A DNA stretch of 64,000 nucleotides, taken from contig CACWPL010000024.1 of NCBI GenBank assembly GCA_902762785.1, positions 1 to 64,000 on the forward strand, given 5' to 3'. Numbering within the stretch: position 1 is the stretch's first letter; the number at the start of each line of letters is the position of its first letter. Made by a program: the position numbers and the translations under genes. Shown in pieces: positions 1 to 8,060 of the stretch. Origin of the DNA: an uncultured Ruminococcus sp. (GTDB lineage Bacteria > Bacillota > Clostridia > Oscillospirales > Ruminococcaceae). A model generated the notes under the pieces. It searched no databases and was not told where the DNA came from. It saw nothing but the letters and a program-made list of their open reading frames with translations.

Positions 1-774
1 AACCCCACCGGCGAGACCGAGGATCCCACCGCTGAGACCATGACTCCGACTGATGTACCGGTAGCCGGCAACATCACTGACATCGAGGTCGACATGGACT
101 TCTACTTCAGCCACGATCCGAACGCATTCGATCCGACCAAGCTCATCAAGTCCGCTTCCGCGACAGTTACCAACGCAGACGGCACCACTGAGAAGGTCGC
201 CATCGACGATCTGACCAAGTTCTGCTTCGGTATGGATCTTCAGACCCCGGATCCGACCCTGGCACCGCAGGATGTATATGCGAACAAGGGCGTTGCCTAT
301 GTCGACATGCCTGTTCTGTATGTGTTCTATGCGAACGAGGACGGCACTTACTCCCCCATCTTTAACGCGACCGCGGACAATAGAAGGCCGCTGACATGGA
401 TCGGCGTCAAGGGCGATGTAACGCTCGACGGCGATGCCAACGCAAAGGACGCCTCCGAGATCCTGAGATACGCTACGGAGAAGGGCGTAGGCCAGAATCC
501 TTATATCAACACGGACGCGGACCCGACGCTGGAGAGATTCGCATGGTTCCTGGGCGATGTGAACGGTGAGTCCAAGGATCTCGGTGAGACCGTCTCCATC
601 GAGGGCTCTACCGCTGCCTCCGATCTGAACGCTGTCGATGCATCCTACATCCTGGCATACGCTACCAAGGAGGGTACTGCTGGTAAGGGCAACGTACAGT
701 GGGTACCGGAGGTGCTTGAGGCACCGTACCCGGCTTACAGCCTGGCCATCGCACAGAAGAAGGGTCTCGTTTGA
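1..774 (+). CDS. Dockerin-containing protein, C-terminal part (5' end outside window)
   Basis: The frame is open from base 1, so the start lies upstream and 257 residues are seen. The first residues are a Thr/Glu/Pro-rich linker. A beta-rich stretch follows, then a type I-like dockerin. Its first calcium loop starts near base 412 (GDVTLDGDANAKDA) and its second near base 553 (GDVNG...LNAVDASYI). The second loop carries an insertion of about 18 residues between DVNG and LNAVDA. Dockerins dock secreted enzymes or structural proteins onto cohesins, and the next gene encodes a cohesin, which suggests a cellulosome/amylosome-like cluster. The catalytic or binding part is upstream, so the overall function is unknown. 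Confidence 0.85.
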   Translation, partial: NPTGETEDPTAETMTPTDVPVAGNITDIEVDMDFYFSHDPNAFDPTKLIKSASATVTNADGTTEKVAIDDLTKFCFGMDLQTPDPTLAPQDVYANKGVAYVDMPVLYVFYANEDGTYSPIFNATADNRRPLTWIGVKGDVTLDGDANAKDASEILRYATEKGVGQNPYINTDADPTLERFAWFLGDVNGESKDLGETVSIEGSTAASDLNAVDASYILAYATKEGTAGKGNVQWVPEVLEAPYPAYSLAIAQKKGLV

Positions 775-879
775 TCGTCATTGACGAACACTGACCCGAA
801 CCCATAACAGTATGCAAGGCGGTGTGCGCACCGCACGCCGCCTCCATATATCAACATTACTGAAAGGAAATGAACTGAA

Positions 880-1881
880 ATGAAGAAGATCAATCTCAAG
901 AAGGTCGTTGCTTCTGTTGCTGCGCTGTCCGTTGTTGGCTGCATGGCTGCCATCCCGACTTCTGCTGCCTCTAACGGCATCACCCTGGACATCGACAAGG
1001 TCGAGCTGACCATGGCTGAGCTCCAGGCTATGGGCAACAAGGTACCGGTATGGTTCAATCTGAACGACAACGCTGGTATCTCCGCTGTTGAGTACGGTGT
1101 TACCGTTGATTCCCGCATCACCAGCTACACTGTTGTAAACAGCTCTATGGTAGCGTCCGCTCTGGGTCTGTCTGAGGCCCCCGGCGTAAGCATGGAGGTC
1201 TCCAAGGACGGCGACTTCTCTTGGCTCGGTTTTGCCAGCGGCAAGATGGTCCCTGGCAAGATGAAGATGGTATGCTACTATGTGACCATCCCGGACGATG
1301 CGAAGCCTGGCGACAAGTTCGATATCAAGTACTCCAAGGACAACGGCGCTCACCTCGGCGGCACTGCTGACAAGTTCCAGATCTGGGAGAACCGTACGAA
1401 GGAGGACATCCTGGGCAATACCGTTTCGACTGCGGACTATGTAGCTGCTGGCACTGTTGATGTGACCGACGGCTATGTATACATCCTGCCTGAGGAGACC
1501 ACCACGACCGCGGCTACCACCACCACCACTGAGGCTACCACCACCACCACGCAGGCTACCACTACCACCACTGCTGCTACCACCACCACCACCGCAGCTA
1601 CCACCACCACCACTGCTCCTACCACCACCACCACTGCTCCTACCACCACCACCACTGGCGGTTCCACCAGCACTTCTGTTTCCACCACCACTGGCACTGG
1701 CACTGGCACGACTGCTTCCACTGCGAAGACCACTGCCACCACCAAGGCTACCACGAAGGCTACCACCGCTGGCGGTTCTCCGAAGACCGGCTCTGGCGAT
1801 GTAATGCCGATCGCTGCTACCGCTGCTGCTGTTGCAGTTCTGGGCGGCGTAGCTCTGGTCGCTAAGAAGAAGAACGACTAA
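880..1881 (+). CDS. Cell-wall-anchored single-cohesin protein (ScaE-like scaffoldin)
   Basis: 333 residues. Residues 1-30 are a signal peptide (KK start, hydrophobic core, cleavage near TSAAS). Residues about 32-195 have cohesin features: an NAGISAVEYGVTVD strand, a VTIPDDAKPGDKF strand and a final AAGTVDV strand. Residues about 205-295 are a Thr-rich linker. The C-terminus is a sorting signal: SPKTG (300-304) in place of LPXTG, a hydrophobic segment, then KKKND. Known families with this layout (R. flavefaciens ScaE) covalently tether dockerin-bearing scaffolds to peptidoglycan through sortase. The start follows AAAGGAAATGAACTGAA. The upstream neighbour encodes a dockerin and is a candidate partner; that binding is inferred. 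Confidence 0.85.
   Translation: MKKINLKKVVASVAALSVVGCMAAIPTSAASNGITLDIDKVELTMAELQAMGNKVPVWFNLNDNAGISAVEYGVTVDSRITSYTVVNSSMVASALGLSEAPGVSMEVSKDGDFSWLGFASGKMVPGKMKMVCYYVTIPDDAKPGDKFDIKYSKDNGAHLGGTADKFQIWENRTKEDILGNTVSTADYVAAGTVDVTDGYVYILPEETTTTAATTTTTEATTTTTQATTTTTAATTTTTAATTTTTAPTTTTTAPTTTTTGGSTSTSVSTTTGTGTGTTASTAKTTATTKATTKATTAGGSPKTGSGDVMPIAATAAAVAVLGGVALVAKKKND
1498..1769 (+). repeat. ACC/ACT microsatellite encoding the Thr-rich linker
   Basis: Runs of ACC codons broken every five or so by GCT or CCT (Thr-Thr-Thr-Thr-Ala/Pro pattern). They form the flexible wall-spanning linker of the cohesin protein and are a likely site of length variation by slippage. Confidence 0.8.
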
Positions 1882-1920
1882 GTTCCTCCTCTGAGCAACC
1901 GTTCTAACGACTGACTTGGA

Positions 1921-1955
1921 ACGCCCCTCCCGCGCTGACGTGGGAGGGGCGTTTT
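1921..1955 (+). terminator. Intrinsic terminator after the cohesin gene
   Basis: Perfect GC-rich stem ACGCCCCTCCC / GGGAGGGGCGT followed by TTTTGT, 39 bases after the stop codon. Confidence 0.85.
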
Positions 1956-2016
1956 GTCGTCCTTCATGCGATTAGCATGGGATAAGATGGGAGGATAGCA
2001 GGAGCAAAATGGCATA

Positions 2017-2051
2017 AAAAGACCGCCCGTGTCCGATGGGATGCGGGCGGT
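2017..2051 (-). terminator. Intrinsic terminator of the acn-icd-rex operon
   Basis: On the minus strand ACCGCCCG pairs with CGGGCGGT, followed by CTTTTTATG, directly downstream of the rex stop. Confidence 0.8.
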
Positions 2052-2056
2052 GGTCG

Positions 2057-2698
2057 TTATTTCTGCTCGGAGGGAGCGTGCATACAGTACGCGAGGGTCA
2101 TGAGGGAATCGCCGAGGTGGACGTTCTCCACGATGACATGCGGGTCGGTGATGCGCAGATCATAGTGGGAGAAGTTCCAGAACCCGATGAGTCCCAGACT
2201 GATGAGCTTGTCCGCGAGCTGCTGTGCGGCGTCCTTGGGGATGCAGAGCACGGCGACCTGCGGATGGTGCTCCTCGCAGAAACGGTCGAGCGTCTCGAGG
2301 GGCATGATCGGGAGACCGGCGGTCGAGGTGCCGACCAGCAGCGGGTCACAGTCGAAAATGCCGATGAGCCGGCAGCCGCGCTTCTCGAAATCGACATGTG
2401 CGGCGATGGCCTTGCCGAGGTTGCCGGCACCGATCAGGATGCAGCCGGTGTTCGACTTGACGCCGAGGATCTCGCCGATGATCTCGCGCAGCTCGGTGAC
2501 ATTGTAGCCGTAGCCCTGCTGACCGAAGCCGCCGAAGCAGTTGAAATCCTGCCGGATCTGCGAGGCAGAGAGCCCCATGCGCTGTGCGAGCTCGCGGGAG
2601 GAGATGCGTTCGACCTGCTCACGCTCCAGGTCGCCCAAAAAGCGGTAATACCGCGGCAGCCGCCGGATCACGGGCGTAGAGATCGGCTGTTTTGACAT
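2057..2698 (-). CDS. rex: Redox-sensing transcriptional repressor Rex
   Basis: 213 residues, the usual Rex length. The N-terminal winged helix (about 10-75) contains SSRELAQRMGLSASQIRQDF, the family's DNA-recognition region. The Rossmann fold begins with GAGNLG (90-95), which binds NADH/NAD, and the C-terminal helix that swaps between subunits is present. Rex represses fermentation and respiration genes when NAD+ is high and releases DNA when NADH binds. Here it ends a tight minus-strand run (21 bases after icd) that starts with aconitase, so the sensor is likely co-transcribed with the NAD(P)H-generating enzymes. I found no convincing Rex palindrome at the operon promoter. Confidence 0.95.
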   Translation of the reverse strand: MSKQPISTPVIRRLPRYYRFLGDLEREQVERISSRELAQRMGLSASQIRQDFNCFGGFGQQGYGYNVTELREIIGEILGVKSNTGCILIGAGNLGKAIAAHVDFEKRGCRLIGIFDCDPLLVGTSTAGLPIMPLETLDRFCEEHHPQVAVLCIPKDAAQQLADKLISLGLIGFWNFSHYDLRITDPHVIVENVHLGDSLMTLAYCMHAPSEQK

Positions 2699-2719
2699 AA
2701 GATCGCCTCGTTTCCGTCC

Positions 2720-3934
2720 TTACTGCATCAGAGCGGCCAGACGGGTGTTGATCTCCTCGAGGAACTCGCGGGAGTTGACCTTGCGCTTGTTCTCGAGGGT
2801 CGAGAGGAGGTAGAGGTCGCCGGTCATGACGCCGTCCTCGATGGTCTGGATGGTGGCCTGCTCGAGCTTGTTGGCATAGTCGACGAGCGCTGGGAGCTTG
2901 TCGAGCTCGCCGCGCTTGCGGAGGGCGCCGCTCCAAGCGAAGATGGTCGCCACGGAGTTCGTGGAGGTCTCCTCGCCCTTGAGGTGCTTGTAGTAGTGAC
3001 GCTGTACGGTGCCGTGCGCGGCCTCGTACTCGTAGACGCCGGTGGGGGAGACGAGGACGGAGGTCATCATGGCGAGGGAGCCGTAGGCGGTGGATACCAT
3101 GTCGCTCATGACATCGCCGTCATAGTTCTTGCATGCCCAGATGAAGCCGCCGTTCGAGCGGATGACGCGGGCAACGGCGTCGTCGATCAGCGTGTAGAAA
3201 TACTCGATGCCGGCGGCAGCGAACTTGTCCTTGTACTCGGCCTCGAAGATCTCGTTGAAGATGTCCTTGAAGCGGTGGTCATACTGCTTGGAGATGGTGT
3301 CCTTGGACGCGAACCAGATGTCCTGCTTGATGTCGAGGGCGTAGTTGAAGCAGGCGCGGGCGAAGCCGGCGATGGACTGGTCGCGGTTGTGGAGGCCCTG
3401 GATGATGCCGTCCTCCTCGCCGAAATCGTAGATGAGCTGGCGGGTCTCGTTGCCGTTGGCATCCGTGTAGACGAGCTCGGCCTTACCGCCGCCCTTGATC
3501 TGCATCTCGGTGTTCTTGTAGACGTCGCCATAGGCATGACGCGCGATGGTGATGGGCTTGGTCCAGGTGGGGATATAGGGGGTGATGCCCTTGACGAGGA
3601 TGGGCGTGCGGAACACGGTGCCGTCCAGGATCGCGCGGATGGTGCCGTTCGGCGACTTCCACATCTGGGAGAGGCCATATTCGGGCATACGCGCCGCATT
3701 CGGGGTGATGGTGGCGCACTTGACGGCGACGCCGTACTTCTTGGTCGCCTCAGCGGAATCCAACGTGACCTGATCCTTGGTCTCCTCACGGTGACGCAGG
3801 CCGAGGTCGTAGTATTCGGTGTTCAGCTCGACGTAGGGGGTGATGAGGATGTCCTTGATCCACTGCCACAGGATCCGGGTCATCTCGTCGCCGTCCATCT
3901 CGACGAGCGGGGTCGTCATTTTGATCTTTTCCAT
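2720..3934 (-). CDS. icd: NADP-dependent isocitrate dehydrogenase
   Basis: 404 residues from the start [18 protein letters not shown], chosen because AAAAGGAGGAATACCC sits just before it. The frame remains open 27 codons further upstream but without a ribosome site. The sequence is the eukaryotic-like homodimeric NADP type ([13 protein letters not shown] start, [23 protein letters not shown] metal/substrate segment, [12 protein letters not shown]). It oxidatively decarboxylates isocitrate to 2-oxoglutarate. Together with aconitase in the same operon it supplies 2-oxoglutarate for glutamate synthesis and NADPH in a fermenter that probably lacks a full Krebs cycle. Confidence 0.93.
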   Translation of the reverse strand: MEKIKMTTPLVEMDGDEMTRILWQWIKDILITPYVELNTEYYDLGLRHREETKDQVTLDSAEATKKYGVAVKCATITPNAARMPEYGLSQMWKSPNGTIRAILDGTVFRTPILVKGITPYIPTWTKPITIARHAYGDVYKNTEMQIKGGGKAELVYTDANGNETRQLIYDFGEEDGIIQGLHNRDQSIAGFARACFNYALDIKQDIWFASKDTISKQYDHRFKDIFNEIFEAEYKDKFAAAGIEYFYTLIDDAVARVIRSNGGFIWACKNYDGDVMSDMVSTAYGSLAMMTSVLVSPTGVYEYEAAHGTVQRHYYKHLKGEETSTNSVATIFAWSGALRKRGELDKLPALVDYANKLEQATIQTIEDGVMTGDLYLLSTLENKRKVNSREFLEEINTRLAALMQ

Positions 3935-4011
3935 GGGTATTCCTCCTTTTGTGTGCGGGGGACGCGCCCCTGCACCTATCTCGCGATCGTGTCCACGATC
4001 GCGAAAAGCGG

Positions 4012-4200
4012 TCACTTCTTCTTGTGGAAAAGGCGGCGGAGCTTTTGGGCGAGAGAGTCGTCCTTCTCACCGCGGAGCTTGGCCTCCATCTCCTCGGGCG
4101 TATAGGTCTTGAATGTCATCTGTGCCTCGGCGATGTCCTCGGGCCTAAGGTCGACGGACTCGAGCTGTTCCGTGGGCTTGCCGTAGTATTGCTGATCCAT
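4012..4200 (-). CDS. Small conserved-looking hypothetical protein (62 aa)
   Basis: 62 residues, charged and soluble, ending in a basic helix ([13 protein letters not shown]). It contains an [13 protein letters not shown] segment, and the N-terminus MDQQYYGK has no signal or membrane segment. It lies one base after the preceding membrane-protein gene and 77 bases before icd, so it is almost certainly translated as part of the aconitase operon. I do not recognise a family. The basic tail might contact nucleic acid or membrane, which is speculation. Confidence 0.7.
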   Translation of the reverse strand: MDQQYYGKPTEQLESVDLRPEDIAEAQMTFKTYTPEEMEAKLRGEKDDSLAQKLRRLFHKKK

Positions 4201-4201
4201 G

Positions 4202-4585
4202 TTATCCTCCTAGACTTGCGTAGTGCGATACGCAGCTCCCGACCATCAGCAGGCAGACCGCGCCGATGATGAGCCACTCGTGCGCCTTATACGGCAGATG
4301 CAGCACGAATTGGTCGAACAGCATCCGCAGCGCCGTGGTCACCGCGAAAAAGGCGAACAGCAGCGCCAGTCCCTGCGGCCCGATCGGGGCGACCATGCCC
4401 CAGACCCGGTCGCGCACCGCATCCGTCCGCAGGGCGACCAGGGCCGCCAGGACGAGGATCCCGGTGACGATGGAGACTGCATCGTGTCCGCTCCGCTCGC
4501 GCTGCCGCTTCAGATAGCGCAGCGCCGTCACCGAAGCCTGCATCCCCAGGATCACGATGCACGCGATATAAAAACGATCGGACAT
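4202..4585 (-). CDS. Small integral membrane protein, function unknown
   Basis: 127 residues with about four hydrophobic segments (roughly 5-20, 40-55, 70-90 and 103-122) and a basic loop KRQRERSG after the first. No catalytic motif or known family recognised. The gene starts 3 bases after the PARG-like gene stop and ends 1 base before the next small gene, so translation is probably coupled. It sits in the middle of the acn-icd operon; any role in that metabolism is unproven. Confidence 0.7.
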   Translation of the reverse strand: MSDRFYIACIVILGMQASVTALRYLKRQRERSGHDAVSIVTGILVLAALVALRTDAVRDRVWGMVAPIGPQGLALLFAFFAVTTALRMLFDQFVLHLPYKAHEWLIIGAVCLLMVGSCVSHYASLGG

Positions 4586-4588
4586 GGC

Positions 4589-5293
4589 TCACCTCGGATC
4601 TGCGAATACGACCTCGATGCCGTCCGGCAGATACTGCCCGATCGCGGCCTCGAACATCGGATAGACGTCCTCGCGCCGATTGCCGAACACCCCGCACCCG
4701 AACGCCCCCAGAATCAGCACGTCGGGCTTTTTCATCGCCGCGAGCAAAATGATCTGGTCGATCCGCCGCTGCATGGTCGCTTGGATGCGTCTGCGGGATA
4801 GGAGGAAGCGTGCGAACGTCGTGTTGACGGCGGGGCAGGTGATGAAGTCACATGTCATAGGCGTTCCCAGCATGTACCCGTCATTGTCGCGGATGACCAG
4901 GACGTGCTCCGACCAGATCATCGCGTCCGTGTAGTCAGGGAAGATATGCAGACGGTTCCGGCGATAATAGGCGTGCTGTGTGCAGATGGTGTAATACAGC
5001 AGCGACGCGCGGCAGAGCGCCTCCTCCTGCGCGTTCCCCCCGAGGACATAGGCGCCGCCGGGGAAATTCGCATTGGCGAAGTTCAGCGCACACACGCGCT
5101 TGCCGCGATGCTGCAAAACGGCCGAGATCGTGTCCGTCCGCACGAGCGCGTCCTCCACATGGAAGGCCGTCTCCCGCACGGCGGGCACGGCATCGAGCCG
5201 AAAAAACGTCTCCGAGCGCATCTCCGGGAAGGATCCCTCCCGGAAGATGCGGTCGTTCTCGCGCTTGACAGCGATGGCGTTCACGTCATGCAC
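4589..5293 (-). CDS. Bacterial-type poly(ADP-ribose) glycohydrolase-like macrodomain protein (TIGR02452 family)
   Basis: 234 residues. The signature NANFPGGAYVLGGNAQEEAL corresponds to the bacterial PARG motif GGG-x(6-8)-QEE that holds the catalytic glutamate and the ADP-ribose diphosphate. Other family marks are DVLILGAFGCGVFGN and an N-terminal region preceding the macrodomain. Members hydrolyse ADP-ribose linkages from proteins or nucleotides. Its presence inside an aconitase/isocitrate dehydrogenase/Rex operon is unusual and could link NAD+ turnover to redox state, which is inference. The first motif Gly is replaced (PGGA rather than GGG). The start overlaps the upstream gene by 8 bases. 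Confidence 0.85.
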   Translation of the reverse strand: MHDVNAIAVKRENDRIFREGSFPEMRSETFFRLDAVPAVRETAFHVEDALVRTDTISAVLQHRGKRVCALNFANANFPGGAYVLGGNAQEEALCRASLLYYTICTQHAYYRRNRLHIFPDYTDAMIWSEHVLVIRDNDGYMLGTPMTCDFITCPAVNTTFARFLLSRRRIQATMQRRIDQIILLAAMKKPDVLILGAFGCGVFGNRREDVYPMFEAAIGQYLPDGIEVVFADPR

Positions 5294-5504
5294 CGAGCGC
5301 GAAGAGCATGATGATGCAGACGATGAGCGCGGCGACGAAGCCGATGAGCTTGGCCGTACGTTCGGACATGGCCGGGAAGAGCTTGGGCAGGCCGTAGTAC
5401 ACCACGCCGTAAACGACGCCGGTCACGATGATCGCGACGACGTCCTTCCACGAGCGGATGCGGACACGGCGCATGAGAGCTGCAAGTGTCAAAGAAAGTG
5501 TCAT
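5286..5504 (-). CDS. Small membrane protein (72 aa)
   Basis: 72 residues with an amphipathic/basic N-terminus (RRVRIRSWKD) and two hydrophobic segments (about 22-40 and 50-70). No family recognised. It starts 29 bases after the aconitase stop and overlaps the PARG-like gene by 8 bases, so it belongs to the same transcript. Confidence 0.7.
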   Translation of the reverse strand: MTLSLTLAALMRRVRIRSWKDVVAIIVTGVVYGVVYYGLPKLFPAMSERTAKLIGFVAALIVCIIMLFALGA

Positions 5505-5533
5505 AGTATATGTCCCCTATATCACGCGAAAGC

Positions 5534-7486
5534 TTACTTGAGCGCCTCGCGGGTGTAGTCGAGCAGGCCGCCGGCGAGGATGATGTCCTTGGTGCGGCCG
5601 GTCAGCTCGCAGAGGACGGGGATCTCCTTGCCCGTGGTCTTGTTGACGATGGTGAGCTGGGTCTCGCCGACCTCGATCTTGGCGCGGACATCGGCCAACT
5701 CGAGGGTGTCGCCCTGGGAGATGGTGTCATAGTCGGCCTCATTGACGAAGGTCAGCGGGAGGATGCCGGCGTTGATGAGGTTCGCACGGTGGATGCGCGC
5801 GAAACTCTTGACCAGCACGGCCTTGATGCCCAGATACAGCGGGGCGAGCGCGGCATGCTCACGCGAGGAGCCCTGGCCGTAGTTCGAGCCGCCGACGATG
5901 ATGCTCTTGCCGAGGGACTTGGCGCGCTCCGGGAAGGCCTCGTCGCAGACGGTGAAGCAGTGCTTGGAGATCTCCGGGATGTTGGAGCGCAGGGGCAGGA
6001 TCTTGGCACCGGCGGGCATGATGTGGTCGGTGGTGATGTTGTCCTCGACCTTGAGGGAGACGGGGGCGGTGATGGATGCCTCGAGGGGCGCGGTCTCCGG
6101 GTAGGACTTGATGTTCGGCCCGCGGAGGACCTCCACGCTGTCCATGTCGGCCTCGTCGGCGGGCGGTACGATCATGTTGTCATGCACGGTGAACTTGTCC
6201 GGGAGGACGAAGGCGGGCATATCGCCGAGCTCACGCGGATCGGTCAGGAAGCCGGTGATGGCGGACACAGCGGCCAGCTCGGGGGATACCAGATAGATCT
6301 GGCCGTCCTTGGTGCCGGAGCGGCCGAGGAAGTTGCGGTTGAAGGTACGCAGCGAGATACCACCGGAATTCGGCGACTGTCCCATGCCGATGCAGGGGCC
6401 GCACGCGCTCTCGAGGATGCGGGCGCCGGCGTCGATCATGACGGAGAGCAGGCCCATGTCAGCCATCATATTGAGCACCTGCTTGGAGCCGGGCGCGATG
6501 GAGAGCTGCACATCCGGGTGAACGGTCTTGCCCTTGAGGATGTGGGCGACCTTCATCATATCGAGGAGGGAGGAGTTGGTGCAGGAGCCGATGCAGACCT
6601 GGTCGATCTTCAGCTTGCCGCCGTGCTCCGCCTCGATCTCGGCAACGGTCTTGACGTTGTCGGGGGAGTGAGGACATGCCGCCTGCGGCACGAGGGCGGA
6701 CAGGTCGATCTGGATGGTCTCGTCGTAGACGGCATCGTCATCGGCCTTCTGCTCGCTCCAGACCTCGCCGCGGCCCTGTGCCTCGAGGAAGGACTTGGTG
6801 ACCTCGTCGGAGGGGAAGATGGAGGTGGTGGCACCGAGCTCGGCGCCCATGTTGGTGATGGTGGCGCGCTCCGGGACGGAGAGGGTCTTGACGCCCTCGC
6901 CGACGTACTCGATGACCTTGCCGACGCCGCCCTTGACGGACATGCGGCGCAGCACCTCAAGGATGACGTCCTTGGCAGCGACCCACGGAGAGAGCTTGCC
7001 GGTCAGCTCGACCTTGACGACCTGCGGATAGGTGATGTAGTAGGCACCGCCGCCCATGGCCACGGCCACATCCAGACCGCCGGCGCCGATGGCGATCATG
7101 CCGATGCCGCCGCCGGTGGGGGTATGGGAGTCGGAGCCGATGAGGGTCTTGCCGGGGATGCCGAAGCGCTCGAGGTGTACCTGATGGCAGATGCCGTTGC
7201 CGGGACGGGAGAACCAGATGCCGTGCTTCTTGGCGACGGAGCCGATGAAGCGGTGGTCATCCATGTTCATGAAGCCGTTCTGGAGGGTGTTGTGGTCGAT
7301 GTAGGCCACGCTGCGCTCGGTGCGCACGCGCGGCACGCCGATGGCCTCAAATTCGAGATACGCCATGGTGCCGGTGGCATCCTGGGTGAGCGTCTGGTCG
7401 ATGCGGATGCCGATCTCCTGCCCCTTGACAGGCTCGCCGTCCACAAGGTGCGCACGCAGGATCTTTTCGGTCAGTGTCAAACCCAT
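5534..7486 (-). CDS. acn: Aconitate hydratase
   Basis: 650 residues, matching the short clostridial-type aconitases of about 640-650 residues rather than the ~890-residue AcnA. The [4Fe-4S] cysteines appear as IGSCTNSS and ESACGPCIGMG. Other marks are SDSHTPTGGG near the N-terminus and GGSNYGQGSSREHAALAP in the swivel domain. It interconverts citrate and isocitrate and feeds the Icd encoded downstream. First gene of the operon, 58 bases downstream of a strong promoter; the cytoplasmic cluster is oxygen-sensitive, which fits an anaerobe. Confidence 0.94.
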   Translation of the reverse strand: MGLTLTEKILRAHLVDGEPVKGQEIGIRIDQTLTQDATGTMAYLEFEAIGVPRVRTERSVAYIDHNTLQNGFMNMDDHRFIGSVAKKHGIWFSRPGNGICHQVHLERFGIPGKTLIGSDSHTPTGGGIGMIAIGAGGLDVAVAMGGGAYYITYPQVVKVELTGKLSPWVAAKDVILEVLRRMSVKGGVGKVIEYVGEGVKTLSVPERATITNMGAELGATTSIFPSDEVTKSFLEAQGRGEVWSEQKADDDAVYDETIQIDLSALVPQAACPHSPDNVKTVAEIEAEHGGKLKIDQVCIGSCTNSSLLDMMKVAHILKGKTVHPDVQLSIAPGSKQVLNMMADMGLLSVMIDAGARILESACGPCIGMGQSPNSGGISLRTFNRNFLGRSGTKDGQIYLVSPELAAVSAITGFLTDPRELGDMPAFVLPDKFTVHDNMIVPPADEADMDSVEVLRGPNIKSYPETAPLEASITAPVSLKVEDNITTDHIMPAGAKILPLRSNIPEISKHCFTVCDEAFPERAKSLGKSIIVGGSNYGQGSSREHAALAPLYLGIKAVLVKSFARIHRANLINAGILPLTFVNEADYDTISQGDTLELADVRAKIEVGETQLTIVNKTTGKEIPVLCELTGRTKDIILAGGLLDYTREALK

Positions 7487-7543
7487 TGTAGATCATTCCT
7501 TTCCATTGTGAGTCCGCCTCGGGCAGAGGCGTCCATACTATAC

Positions 7544-7572
7544 ATTATACTACAATAAACGAACATTGTCAA
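7544..7572 (-). promoter_or_regulatory. Promoter of the acn operon with inverted repeat
   Basis: TTGACA (7567-7572), a 17-base spacer and TATAAT (7544-7549) on the minus strand. The -35 end and spacer carry ACAAT-N8-ATTGT, a candidate operator. It is oriented opposite to the usual Rex half-sites TTGTTAA/TTAACAA. Confidence 0.8.
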
Positions 7573-7590
7573 GGAATTAACGGGAGAAGA

Positions 7591-7818
7591 TCAGGGGCGG
7601 CTCTGGCCGGCCATGTGGGGGTCGTTGGTGCGGCCGAGGATGTAGTCGGTCGAGACGCCGTAGAAGTCCGCGAGGATGAGCAGGTGCTCGACCGGGATCG
7701 TCTGAAAGCCGCGCTCATAGCGGGAATAGACGGTCTGACTGGTGTGGAGCAGCGCGGCCACCTGGGTCTGGTCCATATCGTGATCCTCGCGCAGATCGCG
7801 GAGCCTTTGAAAATACAC
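7591..7818 (-). CDS. XRE-family helix-turn-helix regulator
   Basis: 75 residues, essentially one Cro/C1-type DNA-binding domain. The helix-turn-helix is DQTQVAALLHTSQTVYSRYERG, with IPVEHLLILADFYGVSTDYILGR completing the fold. The GTG start is preceded by GGAGGTAGGTTTTT. There is no effector domain, so it probably acts as a simple dimeric repressor. Two inverted repeats lie just upstream and are plausible autoregulatory sites. The gene ends 19 bases before the acn promoter -35 and could influence it. Confidence 0.88.
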   Translation of the reverse strand: MYFQRLRDLREDHDMDQTQVAALLHTSQTVYSRYERGFQTIPVEHLLILADFYGVSTDYILGRTNDPHMAGQSRP

Positions 7819-7848
7819 AAAAACCTACCTCCCTTTTTATCCAGGATG

Positions 7849-7903
7849 CCGAATTTGTTTTAGGACTATTCGGTACTATTGACTTTACCATATTTTCATG
7901 GTA
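7849..7903. promoter_or_regulatory. Two inverted repeats upstream of the XRE gene (candidate operators)
   Basis: CCGAAT-N13-ATTCGG at 7849-7873 and TACCAT-N6-ATGGTA at 7886-7903. The second lies inside the spacer and first -10 bases of a plus-strand promoter, the position expected of a repressor site. Confidence 0.5.
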
Positions 7904-7907
7904 TGCT
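7879..7907 (+). promoter_or_regulatory. Divergent promoter upstream of a short terminated unit
   Basis: TTGACT (7879-7884), 17-base spacer, TATGCT (7902-7907). It reads away from the XRE gene into a terminator 35 bases further on. Confidence 0.5.
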
Positions 7908-7913
7908 GAAGCC

Positions 7914-7976
7914 GAATCCCTATTACGTCTGACGTCCCCCGCCCCGCCTCCCTCCCGGAAGGCGGGGCGTTCTTTT
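7914..7976 (+). ncRNA. Candidate very short RNA (about 60 nt) ending in an intrinsic terminator
   Basis: A start near 7914 is predicted from the promoter. The terminator is GCCCCGCCT / AAGGCGGGGC (7941-7968) followed by GTTCTTTT. No open reading frame fits, and the next gene has its own promoter immediately after. It could be a small RNA or a decoy/attenuated transcript; no expression evidence. Confidence 0.35.
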
Positions 7977-7988
7977 CGCGCCATCCCC

Positions 7989-8017
7989 TTGACAAACGCC
8001 CCTTTTTGTGCTATCCT
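7989..8017 (+). promoter_or_regulatory. Promoter of the 158-aa membrane protein gene
   Basis: TTGACA, 17-base spacer ending TTTTTGTGC, TATCCT. Confidence 0.65.
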
Positions 8018-8060
8018 CAAAGAAAAGAGACCCCGCGCGACACGCCAGAAAGGAGACGCC

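Noticed and set aside
5510-7558. Long plus-strand frame opposite aconitase
   Set aside because: An antisense shadow of a well-conserved gene, as with many long frames in this high-GC sequence; no ribosome site or family match.
7544-7572. Rex operator at the acn promoter
   Set aside because: The inverted repeat ACAAT-N8-ATTGT has the half-sites in the opposite orientation to TTGTTAA/TTAACAA, so I do not assign it to Rex.
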